15,788 nucleotides of DNA, taken from SIG480 sp045539475 (GTDB lineage: Bacteria > Bacillota > Clostridia > Oscillospirales > JAAYXM01). Below, piece by piece: positions 7,001 to 13,495 of the stretch (positions within the stretch are counted from its first letter, which is position 1; the number at the start of each line of letters is the position of its first letter). Under the pieces are notes generated by a model. That model had not been told where the DNA came from. It searched no databases and saw only the letters and a list, made by a program, of their open reading frames with translations. The translations under genes were made by a program, and so were the position numbers. The DNA is taken from the NCBI GenBank assembly GCA_045539475.1, contig JAZQFJ010000089.1, positions 1-15,788 of the forward strand, written 5' to 3'.

Positions 7001-8314
7001 ATGGATGAGATTATTGGAGCGCGGCTTCCCCATAATGTTGAAGCGGAGCAGTCGGTTATCGGCTCAATGCTGCTTGACCCGCGCTGTGTGCCTGAGGTTG
7101 TGGAAAATCTTCGCTCAGAGGATTTCTACATCTCGCAGAACAGGGCAATATTTGAAGCTGTTCAGAGTATGTTTACGCTCAATGAATCCATAGATCCGGT
7201 TACCGTTATTGATAAGCTGACAATCCGCGGCACACTTGATAAGGCTGGTGGGCGCGCGTATATAATGAAGCTTCTTGAGGTTACGCCGACTGCAGTAAAC
7301 GTCGCGCAGTATATCAAAATCGTTCGCGACAAGGCAGTGCTGCGCAATCTTGATGAAACCACTGCGGAGATTCACGAAATCATCGCGTCCGGAGAGGGAG
7401 AGGCAGATGCGGTTGTTGAGATTGCCGAGCAGAAGATTTACGAGATTCGCAGTGAGAAGAAAGCAAAGGGTATGGCACCTATACGCGATGTTCTTGAAAA
7501 TACATATGCACATCTCGGAAACCTCGCTAAAAATGCGGGAAAGCTTCCGGGCATACCCACCGGATTTTCCACCGTCGATGCGTTTCTGTCGGGACTTAAC
7601 GATTCTGACTTTATAATCCTTGCTGCGAACACCGGTGTAGGTAAAACGAGCTTTGCACTTAACATTTGTTCAAATGCCGCAAAATCGTGCGGTAAGGCAG
7701 TTGTTGTGTTTTCTCTTGAAATGTCAAACGAACAGCTTGCTTTGCGTCTTATCGCGGGAGAGGCACTTATAGATTCACGAAAGCTCCGTACCGGTCTTCT
7801 TGATGAGGATGAATGGGTTGCAATTGCCCACGCATCTGAAACGCTTGCGAACACAAAGATATATCTTGCCGATGCAACGGGCGTTACTGTCAATGAAATG
7901 AAGGCAAAATGCCGCCGCCTTAACGAGGATATCGGACTTGTTATAGTGGACTATCTCCAGCTTGTTCAGTCAGGTATAAAAACAGACAGCCGTGCCAATG
8001 AGGTTGCTGCAATTTCGCGTGCGCTCAAGATTATGGCGAAGGATTTAAATGTCCCCATTCTCTGTCTTTCCCAGCTTTCTCGAAGCAGTGATAAGCAGGA
8101 GCGCCGTCCGCGTCTTTCTGACCTTCGTGAGTCGGGAGCTATTGAGCAGGACGCAGACGTAGTTATGATTTTGTATCGTGAAAACCCGGAGACACCGGAA
8201 ACGGTAAAGCTTCTTATTGAAAAGAACCGTCACGGAAGCACTGGGGATATTGATCTGCACTGGGATGGCAAGTACACTAAGTTTACATCTATTGATAACA
8301 CTCATGCTTACTGA
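7001..8314 (+). CDS. dnaB: Replicative DNA helicase DnaB (Bacillus DnaC type)
   Basis: The 437-residue hexameric helicase unwinds DNA ahead of the replication fork and recruits primase. The N-terminal domain (about 1-150) starts with the family-typical LPHNVEAEQSVIGSMLLD and is joined by a linker to the RecA-like C-terminal domain. Motifs are the P-loop ANTGVGKTSFAL (209-220, Lys215 and Thr216), catalytic Glu240 (VVFSLEMS), Walker B LVIVDYLQL (313-321, Asp317), SQLSR (357-361), DLRESGAIEQDADV (374-387) and the KNRHG arginine-finger region (408-412). The P-loop contains Asn-Thr-Gly-Val where many DnaBs have Arg-Pro-Ser-Met, a mild variation. No intein or truncation is visible. A strong GGAGGGAGGA precedes the ATG. 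Its last 11 bases overlap tilS. Confidence 0.96.
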   Translation: MDEIIGARLPHNVEAEQSVIGSMLLDPRCVPEVVENLRSEDFYISQNRAIFEAVQSMFTLNESIDPVTVIDKLTIRGTLDKAGGRAYIMKLLEVTPTAVNVAQYIKIVRDKAVLRNLDETTAEIHEIIASGEGEADAVVEIAEQKIYEIRSEKKAKGMAPIRDVLENTYAHLGNLAKNAGKLPGIPTGFSTVDAFLSGLNDSDFIILAANTGVGKTSFALNICSNAAKSCGKAVVVFSLEMSNEQLALRLIAGEALIDSRKLRTGLLDEDEWVAIAHASETLANTKIYLADATGVTVNEMKAKCRRLNEDIGLVIVDYLQLVQSGIKTDSRANEVAAISRALKIMAKDLNVPILCLSQLSRSSDKQERRPRLSDLRESGAIEQDADVVMILYRENPETPETVKLLIEKNRHGSTGDIDLHWDGKYTKFTSIDNTHAY

Positions 8315-9671
8315 TATTATAAAGACAATAAAAGATTGTGATATGCTGCACCGCGGAGAGCACGTGCTTGTTGCTCTTTCCGGCGGCGTAGATTCTTCAG
8401 TGCTGCTCGATGTACTCATAAAGTGCAGGGAAGAGCTTGGAATAAGTGTATCTGCAGCGCATCTAAACCATATGCTTCGCGGAAAAGATGCAGACAACGA
8501 CGAAGCTTTTGTGCGGGAAAAGTGTGAAAAGCTCGGCGTACCATTTGTCAGTGAACGCATAGATATTACTTCTCTTGCACAAAAAAGCGGACAGTCGACC
8601 GAGCTTTGCGCAAGGGAAGTAAGGTACGGCTTTCTCCGCCGTGCAAAGGCAGAGCTTGGTGCAGATAAAATTGCAACGGCGCATAATGCAAACGATAACC
8701 TCGAAACCGTAATCTTTAACCTTTCGCGTGGCGGTGGAATAGACGGTATGTGCGGAATACCTCCGGTACGGGAGGACATCATTCGTCCGCTCATATTTGT
8801 TCCTCGTCAGGAAATAGAGAAATATGCGGCTTGCAATGGTATTGAGTTCTGTGAGGATAAGACGAATGCCGAAACGGTGTATACAAGAAATAAAATACGG
8901 CACAACATTGTTCCCGAAATACTGAAGATAAATGCCGGAGCAATCAAAAACGCCTCGCGCTCATCGCGCATTCTGCGCGATGATGCAGATTTTTTGAAAA
9001 ATGAAGCACACCTTGCAGCAGAGCGGGTTGTGGCAGATGAAAACGGGTGTGATGTGAAAAAGCTTTACAGCCTGCATCCGGCTCTTTTCGGGAGAGTGTG
9101 TGAAAACTTTGCGGCAAAAGCAGCAGGCGAAGAGAATTACGTTCTTGAGTATTGCCACGTCACTGCGCTGCGCGCGCTTTGCGAAAGCGCTGTGCCGTCG
9201 GGGATGATTCATTTGCCCGGTGGAGTTTGTGCTCGTCGTGAGTATGAAAATCTTGTTTTCGAAAAAGCCGGACAATACGAGGCTGCCGCACCGGTAAAGC
9301 TCTGTGAGGGAGAGTTCCACTTCGGATGTTTTCGCGTTTTTGTGAAAAAAACGGTAAAAACGGAAAAAATTAATAATTCCGTAAATACTTTTTTGATTTC
9401 GTGTGGTAGAATACAAGATGGTCTGGTTTTGAGAAGCAGAGCTGTCGGAGATGAAATAAAGCTTCCCAAAAGACCGACCAAAAGCCTTAAGAAGCTTTTT
9501 ATCGAAAAAAGAATCCCTAAGGCGCAGCGTGAGAAAATCCCCGTCATTGCGGATGGTGAAAAAACCGTTGCTGTTTACGGCATCGGTACAGATGAGAGAT
9601 ATATCCCGCAAAACGGTGATGAAATATATGCTATAGAGATAAATAAGGGATGTTGGGAAAATGAAAAATGA
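8304..9671 (+). CDS. tilS: tRNA(Ile)-lysidine synthetase TilS
   Basis: The enzyme uses ATP and lysine to convert C34 of the CAU-anticodon tRNA-Ile to lysidine, so that AUA is read as isoleucine. The 455-residue product has the N-type ATP-pyrophosphatase domain with PP-loop SGGVDS (26-31), then AHLNHMLRG, AHNANDNLETV and TRNKIRHNIVPEI. The C-terminal TilS domain includes LRSRAVGDEIKLP and KSLKKLFIEKRIP. An in-frame ATG exists 87 bases upstream within dnaB, but the ATG at 8304 gives the normal TilS N-terminus (MLTDIIKTIKDCDML) and an 11-base overlap with dnaB. No good ribosome binding site is seen, so translational coupling to dnaB is likely. It also overlaps hpt by 11 bases. Confidence 0.94.
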   Translation: MLTDIIKTIKDCDMLHRGEHVLVALSGGVDSSVLLDVLIKCREELGISVSAAHLNHMLRGKDADNDEAFVREKCEKLGVPFVSERIDITSLAQKSGQSTELCAREVRYGFLRRAKAELGADKIATAHNANDNLETVIFNLSRGGGIDGMCGIPPVREDIIRPLIFVPRQEIEKYAACNGIEFCEDKTNAETVYTRNKIRHNIVPEILKINAGAIKNASRSSRILRDDADFLKNEAHLAAERVVADENGCDVKKLYSLHPALFGRVCENFAAKAAGEENYVLEYCHVTALRALCESAVPSGMIHLPGGVCARREYENLVFEKAGQYEAAAPVKLCEGEFHFGCFRVFVKKTVKTEKINNSVNTFLISCGRIQDGLVLRSRAVGDEIKLPKRPTKSLKKLFIEKRIPKAQREKIPVIADGEKTVAVYGIGTDERYIPQNGDEIYAIEINKGCWENEK

Positions 9672-10200
9672 TGTTGAAAAAATCCTCTTTACAAAAGAGG
9701 AGATTTCCGAAAAGGTAAAATATCTGGCAAATCAGATCAAATGTGCATATGAAGGCAAAAATCCGCTTATATTATGTATATTGAAGGGCTCGCTCATTTT
9801 TACGGCTGACCTTGTGCGCGAGCTTGATTTTCCGTGTACGATTGACTTTATGCAGGTATCCAGCTATGGCAGCGGTTCGGAAACAACCGGTAAGCTCAAA
9901 ATAAAAAAAGATATGGACAGCGATGTCAACGGACGCGATGTTATCATCGTTGAGGATATTCTTGATAGCGGCGTCACACTCTCGAATCTTCTTCCGGAGA
10001 TCAAGCGCCGCGGGGCAAAATCTGTTGCCATTTGCGTTTTCCTCAATAAGCCGGAGCGACGCATTGCAGAGATAAATGCCGATTACATCGGTTATGATAT
10101 TGAAAACGAATTTGTTATTGGCTACGGTCTTGATTACGACGAAAAATACAGAAATCTCCCGTATGTCGGTGTGCTTAAGCGCTCGGTATACGAAAAATAA
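9661..10200 (+). CDS. hpt: Hypoxanthine phosphoribosyltransferase
   Basis: This purine-salvage enzyme joins hypoxanthine (and usually guanine) to PRPP to give IMP or GMP. The 179 residues are a normal bacterial length. The PRPP-binding motif VIIVEDILDSGVTL (94-107) has the Glu98-Asp99 pair and the probable catalytic base Asp102. LKGSLIFTADLVREL (41-55) and the SSYGSGSETTG loop (67-77) are also typical, and the C-terminal FVIGYGLDYDEKYRNLPYVG is diagnostic for this family. AAGGGA (9645-9650) lies inside the end of tilS, which hpt overlaps by 11 bases. The tilS-hpt-ftsH order is widely conserved in Firmicutes. Confidence 0.96.
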   Translation: MKNDVEKILFTKEEISEKVKYLANQIKCAYEGKNPLILCILKGSLIFTADLVRELDFPCTIDFMQVSSYGSGSETTGKLKIKKDMDSDVNGRDVIIVEDILDSGVTLSNLLPEIKRRGAKSVAICVFLNKPERRIAEINADYIGYDIENEFVIGYGLDYDEKYRNLPYVGVLKRSVYEK

Positions 10201-10225
10201 ATCATAGATAAGGATGTGACATCAG

Positions 10226-12145
10226 TTGAAGAAGAACAACACCCGCGATATATTGCTGTTTTTGCTTATCATCGCGATACTCGTATCTGTTGCTTCTCTC
10301 CTTTTTGAGGGAACGCCGACGGAAAAAATAACATATGCCGATGTTATCCGTCATTTTGAAGCGCAGAACGTGGAAAAGTACACAATTGACGGAGGTCTTC
10401 TGACAATGGAGCTTAAGCGCCCGCTCAAGTCGGGGCAGAAGACCATTTCATTTGACCTCTCCGATCCGCAGATCCGTGCGGATTTCCGTATGGATGTGGG
10501 TGAGCTGTTGCGTGAACACCGCATCCGTGGAATTATTACGGATGACGACCGCATCCCTGAAGCGGAAACGCCGTGGTGGATGATGTTCCTGCCGTATATT
10601 CTTGTCTTTGCCGTTATAGGTGTTATGTGGTACTTTATGTATAATAAGGCTGACGGCGGCGCAGGCAAGGCAATGCGCTTCGGTAAGGCACGCACAAAGC
10701 TCGGAAGTGATGAAAAGAAGAAAGTCACCTTCGCTGATGTTGCAGGTGCAGAGGAAGAAAAGGCAGAGCTTGCGGAAATTGTTGATTTCCTGAAAGATCC
10801 GAAAAAGTTTACCGAAATCGGTGCAAGAATTCCTAAAGGTGTGCTCCTTGTGGGTCCTCCGGGAACAGGTAAAACATACATTGCAAAGGCGGTTGCCGGT
10901 GAGGCCGGAGTTCCGTTTCTGTCAATTTCGGGTTCCGATTTTGTTGAGTTGTATGTCGGTGTCGGTGCATCGCGCGTGCGTGACCTTTTCGAGCAGGCAA
11001 AGAAGGTTGCTCCGGCAATCATCTTCATTGATGAAATTGATGCTGTAGGACGTCATCGCGGTGCAGGCTACGGCGGCGGTCATGACGAGCGTGAGCAGAC
11101 TCTTAACCAGCTTCTTGTCGAGATGGACGGCTTTGGCAACAACGAGGGTGTTATCATAATCGCGGCAACAAACCGACCGGATATTCTTGACCCCGCGCTT
11201 ATGCGCCCGGGACGCTTTGACCGTCAGGTATATGTCGGTCTTCCGGATATGAATGACCGCGAAAAGGTTCTTGAAATTCACGCAAAGTCCAAGAAGCTCG
11301 GCAGCTCCGTAAACCTCAAAAATGTTGCCCGCTCTACAAGCGGCTTCACCCCGGCAGATCTTGAAAATCTCCTCAACGAGGCAGCTCTTCTTGCAGCACG
11401 CCGCGGAGATAAGAGTATGACTCAGGAGGATATTGAAAACTCCATGCTCAAGATAATTGCGGGTCCGGCAAAGAAGAGCAGGGTAAGAAGCGAGCATGTA
11501 AATAAGCTTGTTGCATATCACGAGGCAGGTCACGCGATTGCTATGAAATTCCTTCCGACGCAGGATCCGGTACATCATATCTCAATTATCCCGCGCGGTA
11601 TGGCGAACGGATATACAATTTCTCTCCCGCGTGAGGATGTTTACTCCGTATCGAAAACTGATATGAACGAGCAGATAGTATCGCTTCTCGGTGGACGTGT
11701 TGCCGAAAAGCTTGTGCTTGAGGATATCTCAACGGGCGCATCAAATGATATTCAGCGTGCATCATCAATTGCACGGGATATGGTAACAAAATACGGAATG
11801 AGCGATCGCCTCGGTCCCATAAGCTATGCTTCCGAGAATCAGGAGGTATTCCTTGGCCGTGATTTTGCTGAAAAGCGTGCATATTCCGAAGAAATCGCAG
11901 GTGCGATTGATGAGGAAGTCCGCGCAATTGTCGATGCTGCATACAAGCATTGTGAGAAAATTCTCAACGATAATATGGATAAGCTCCACGAGGTTGCCAA
12001 GGCGCTTCTTGATCACGAAACGATGGAAGCGGAAGAGTTTTATGCAATCTTCGGTGAAAGCGTTCCGGCACGCGCGGAAAAGGAAGGGAAGACCGTTGCT
12101 CCGGAAGCAACTCCCGCTCCGACGGAAGATACAACGAACGAATAA
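10226..12145 (+). CDS. ftsH: ATP-dependent zinc metalloprotease FtsH
   Basis: This membrane-anchored AAA+ protease degrades misassembled membrane proteins and selected regulators. The 639 residues show a first membrane helix (about 9-27), an extracellular domain (30-115), a second helix (119-138), then the AAA module with Walker A GPPGTGKT (210-217), Walker B IIFIDE (265-270), the second region of homology ATNRPDILDPALMRPGRFD (314-332), and the peptidase zinc site HEAGH (432-436) with third ligand Asp508 (GASNDIQRA). The tail ends in a Pro/Thr/Glu-rich stretch. The start appears to be TTG at 10226, preceded by AAGGATGTGA (10210-10219), a near match to the anti-Shine-Dalgarno target; no suitable ATG or GTG is nearby. 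It is the last gene of the operon, before a shared terminator. Confidence 0.96.
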   Translation: MKKNNTRDILLFLLIIAILVSVASLLFEGTPTEKITYADVIRHFEAQNVEKYTIDGGLLTMELKRPLKSGQKTISFDLSDPQIRADFRMDVGELLREHRIRGIITDDDRIPEAETPWWMMFLPYILVFAVIGVMWYFMYNKADGGAGKAMRFGKARTKLGSDEKKKVTFADVAGAEEEKAELAEIVDFLKDPKKFTEIGARIPKGVLLVGPPGTGKTYIAKAVAGEAGVPFLSISGSDFVELYVGVGASRVRDLFEQAKKVAPAIIFIDEIDAVGRHRGAGYGGGHDEREQTLNQLLVEMDGFGNNEGVIIIAATNRPDILDPALMRPGRFDRQVYVGLPDMNDREKVLEIHAKSKKLGSSVNLKNVARSTSGFTPADLENLLNEAALLAARRGDKSMTQEDIENSMLKIIAGPAKKSRVRSEHVNKLVAYHEAGHAIAMKFLPTQDPVHHISIIPRGMANGYTISLPREDVYSVSKTDMNEQIVSLLGGRVAEKLVLEDISTGASNDIQRASSIARDMVTKYGMSDRLGPISYASENQEVFLGRDFAEKRAYSEEIAGAIDEEVRAIVDAAYKHCEKILNDNMDKLHEVAKALLDHETMEAEEFYAIFGESVPARAEKEGKTVAPEATPAPTEDTTNE

Positions 12146-12147
12146 CG

Positions 12148-12204
12148 AATAAAGAATCACCGGTGTTTGCGACGCAAACACCGGTGATTTTCACATTCTT
12201 TATT
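12148..12204. terminator. Bidirectional terminator between ftsH and the SGNH hydrolase gene
   Basis: A perfect 16-bp stem (12155-12170 with 12174-12189) has a three-base loop GAC. On the plus strand it is followed by TTTT and more U-rich sequence. A second, outer inverted repeat, AATAAAGAAT (12148-12157) and ATTCTTTATT (12195-12204), flanks it and supplies a U-rich tail in the other direction; its right arm overlaps the stop codon of the convergent gene. The position between two converging genes fits use in both directions. Confidence 0.85.
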
Positions 12205-12844
12205 TTATTTCTTCAAATTTATTTATCCATTCGCGTGTGATGAGCATATGACCTGCGGCATTCGGATGAACGCCGTCAATAAGCCAGTAATCACGCATCT
12301 CCGGATTGTATACCGCATCAAGCTTTGCCTGAAGAGGTATAAACGGAAGATTAAGCTTTTCGGCAATACGCTTTACGGCCTTCGCCTTTTCTTCAACATC
12401 TGCACGGAATTTGGCGTAGATATCCCCGCGTGTTTCAGTTGCGTCGGTAGAGCTTGCCTTCAAAAGAAACGGTTCGAGCAGCATGATTTTGATATCCGGA
12501 AGCTCTTCGATAATTTCTTCAAGAAGCATTGTGTATATCTTTTCAAACTTTTCCGTTGCAACACCGTTTTCTGCCGAAAACTCGTGCCATACATCGTTAA
12601 CTCCGATAAGCAGGCTCATATAGTCGGGCTTTAGGTTGATTATATCCGCCTTCATACGCGCATAAACATCCACAATTCTGTTGCCGGATATTCCGCGGTT
12701 TAAAAATCGGTACTGTTCAGGATAATCAAGACCGAGGCTTCCTGCCACCATTGTTGCGTATCCTCTCCCCATCATATCGTCGCGCTCGCGCGAACGCCCT
12801 GCATCCGTTATTGAATCGCCTTGAAAAAGTATAAGCTTAGACAT
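12200..12844 (-). CDS. SGNH/GDSL-family hydrolase
   Basis: The 214-residue protein carries the conserved SGNH blocks: block I GDSIT (9-13) with nucleophile Ser11, block II NRGISGN (49-55) with Gly51 and Asn55 nearby, block III GVND (81-84) with Asn83, and block V DGVHPNAAGH (190-199) with Asp190 and His193. These enzymes are esterases or lipases acting on acyl groups, often on carbohydrate acetyl esters. No signal peptide is visible, so it is probably cytoplasmic, and the substrate is unknown. GAGGT in the leader gives a plausible ribosome binding site. It has its own promoter (12877-12905) and converges with ftsH. Confidence 0.9.
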   Translation of the reverse strand: MSKLILFQGDSITDAGRSRERDDMMGRGYATMVAGSLGLDYPEQYRFLNRGISGNRIVDVYARMKADIINLKPDYMSLLIGVNDVWHEFSAENGVATEKFEKIYTMLLEEIIEELPDIKIMLLEPFLLKASSTDATETRGDIYAKFRADVEEKAKAVKRIAEKLNLPFIPLQAKLDAVYNPEMRDYWLIDGVHPNAAGHMLITREWINKFEEIK

Positions 12845-12876
12845 ATGTATTACCTCATTTCTGTATTGTCAAATAA

Positions 12877-12905
12877 ATTTTACAATGAATAAAGAATAAA
12901 GTCAA
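12877..12905 (-). promoter_or_regulatory. Promoter of the SGNH hydrolase gene
   Basis: The minus strand has TTGACT (12905-12900), a 17-base spacer and TAAAAT (12882-12877), each one base from consensus. It lies between the terminator of the XRE regulator gene and the hydrolase start codon, with a leader of about 25-30 bases. Confidence 0.75.
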
Positions 12906-12925
12906 CATAAAAGAAGAAAAATGTC

Positions 12926-12967
12926 AAAAAGCGCACCGCGATGGTTTTTTATCGAGGTGCGTTTTTT
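12926..12967 (-). terminator. Terminator of the XRE regulator gene
   Basis: CGCACC (12932-12937) pairs with GGTGCG (12956-12961). After one mismatch, CGAT (12939-12942) pairs with ATCG (12951-12954), leaving an eight-base loop. A-runs and T-runs flank the stem on both sides, so it could stop transcripts either way. For the minus-strand gene the hairpin overlaps the last codons, and the stop codon (12951-12949) lies at the loop edge. Confidence 0.7.
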
Positions 12968-13266
12968 GCTTTTCTTTGCCAGAGGAGAAACCTCTCATAT
13001 TCGCGAAGTTTTAACAATTCCTCCCGCGTAAGGCTCGTGCTTTGCTTTGCCTGTTCGTATGCAGGATCTACGTCTGAGAGACCGAGAAGATAATCCGATG
13101 AGACTTTGTACCTTTTGCACATAGTAATAAGCATTTCATGACTTGGTGCGCTCTTTTCCTGCTCCCATGTCCGTACTGTTGAGAGAGAAACTCCAAGGCT
13201 TTCTGCCAAATCTGCCTGTGTTTCGCCGTAATCTTTTCTTACTTCTGCCAACCGCTCTCCTATCAT
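12949..13266 (-). CDS. XRE-family helix-turn-helix regulator
   Basis: This small DNA-binding protein has a Cro/C1-type helix-turn-helix: TQADLAESLGVSLSTVRTWE followed by PSHEMLITMCKRYKVSSDYLLG. I chose the ATG at 13266 (105 residues) because AAAGGTGGT lies about 6-8 bases upstream; an in-frame GTG at 13290 would add eight residues but its codons overlap that ribosome binding site. After the HTH comes a helical tail rich in Leu, Glu, Arg and Lys (SLTREELLKLREYERFLLWQ), which could mediate dimerisation. It diverges from a TasA/SipW-type surface operon across about 230 bases, so it is a candidate regulator of that operon and of itself. The layout recalls SinR, whose C-terminal part is also a short helical oligomerisation unit, but sequence similarity beyond the HTH is only suggestive. 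Confidence 0.88.
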   Translation of the reverse strand: MIGERLAEVRKDYGETQADLAESLGVSLSTVRTWEQEKSAPSHEMLITMCKRYKVSSDYLLGLSDVDPAYEQAKQSTSLTREELLKLREYERFLLWQRKAKNAPR

Positions 13267-13319
13267 GCTTGCACCACCTTTAAACTTCACTTGTATTAGT
13301 ATATAACAGAATTATTACA

Positions 13320-13335
13320 ATCATTAAAAAATGAT
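13320..13335. promoter_or_regulatory. Candidate operator: inverted repeat between divergent genes
   Basis: ATCATT-AAAA-AATGAT is a perfect 6+4+6 inverted repeat. It lies seven bases upstream of the -35 box of the surface operon. It also covers the place where a -35 for the regulator gene would fall if TATACT (13303-13298, minus strand) is its -10; that -35 itself is weak. The size and symmetry suit a dimeric XRE protein, but the region is very A/T-rich, so chance is possible. Confidence 0.35.
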
Positions 13336-13342
13336 AAAGTTA

Positions 13343-13371
13343 TTGATATTTGCGAAAAAGTGTGATATAAT
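13343..13371 (+). promoter_or_regulatory. Promoter of the surface-protein operon
   Basis: TTGATA (13343-13348), a 17-base spacer and a perfect TATAAT (13366-13371). It predicts a leader of about 118 bases before the GTG start at 13496. The leader contains a short hairpin, GTCTG-TTT-CAGAC (13418-13430), and a direct repeat ATGCGT, but no riboswitch fold that I recognise. Confidence 0.75.
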
Positions 13372-13495
13372 TCTTGTTACTATATGGGAGTTAGTAATAA
13401 GATTATTGGGATAAAAAGTCTGTTTCAGACAAGAATGCGTGAAGGGGAACATGCGTTTTTGTGTACTTGTAAAATTTAAATGAAGGTGAATTAGC

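Noticed and set aside
8045..8794. 249-codon minus-strand open frame across dnaB and tilS
   Set aside because: It is antisense to two well-identified genes, with low-complexity Ser/Arg composition and no recognisable domain.
9384..9412. Possible internal promoter in tilS (TGGTAGAAT at 9404-9412) ahead of hpt and ftsH
   Set aside because: The extended -10 is fair but the -35 position is poor at every allowed spacing, and it is inside an A/T-rich coding patch.
8961..9611. 216-codon minus-strand open frame opposite tilS
   Set aside because: It is fully contained within tilS, which has clear motifs along its length, and has no family resemblance.
10351..11028. 225-codon minus-strand open frame inside ftsH
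   Set aside because: It is antisense to the conserved AAA module and has a Ser/Arg/Pro-rich shadow composition.
13378..13495. Riboswitch in the surface operon leader
   Set aside because: Only a 5-bp hairpin and a short direct repeat are visible. No known riboswitch core and no terminator or anti-terminator pair can be seen.
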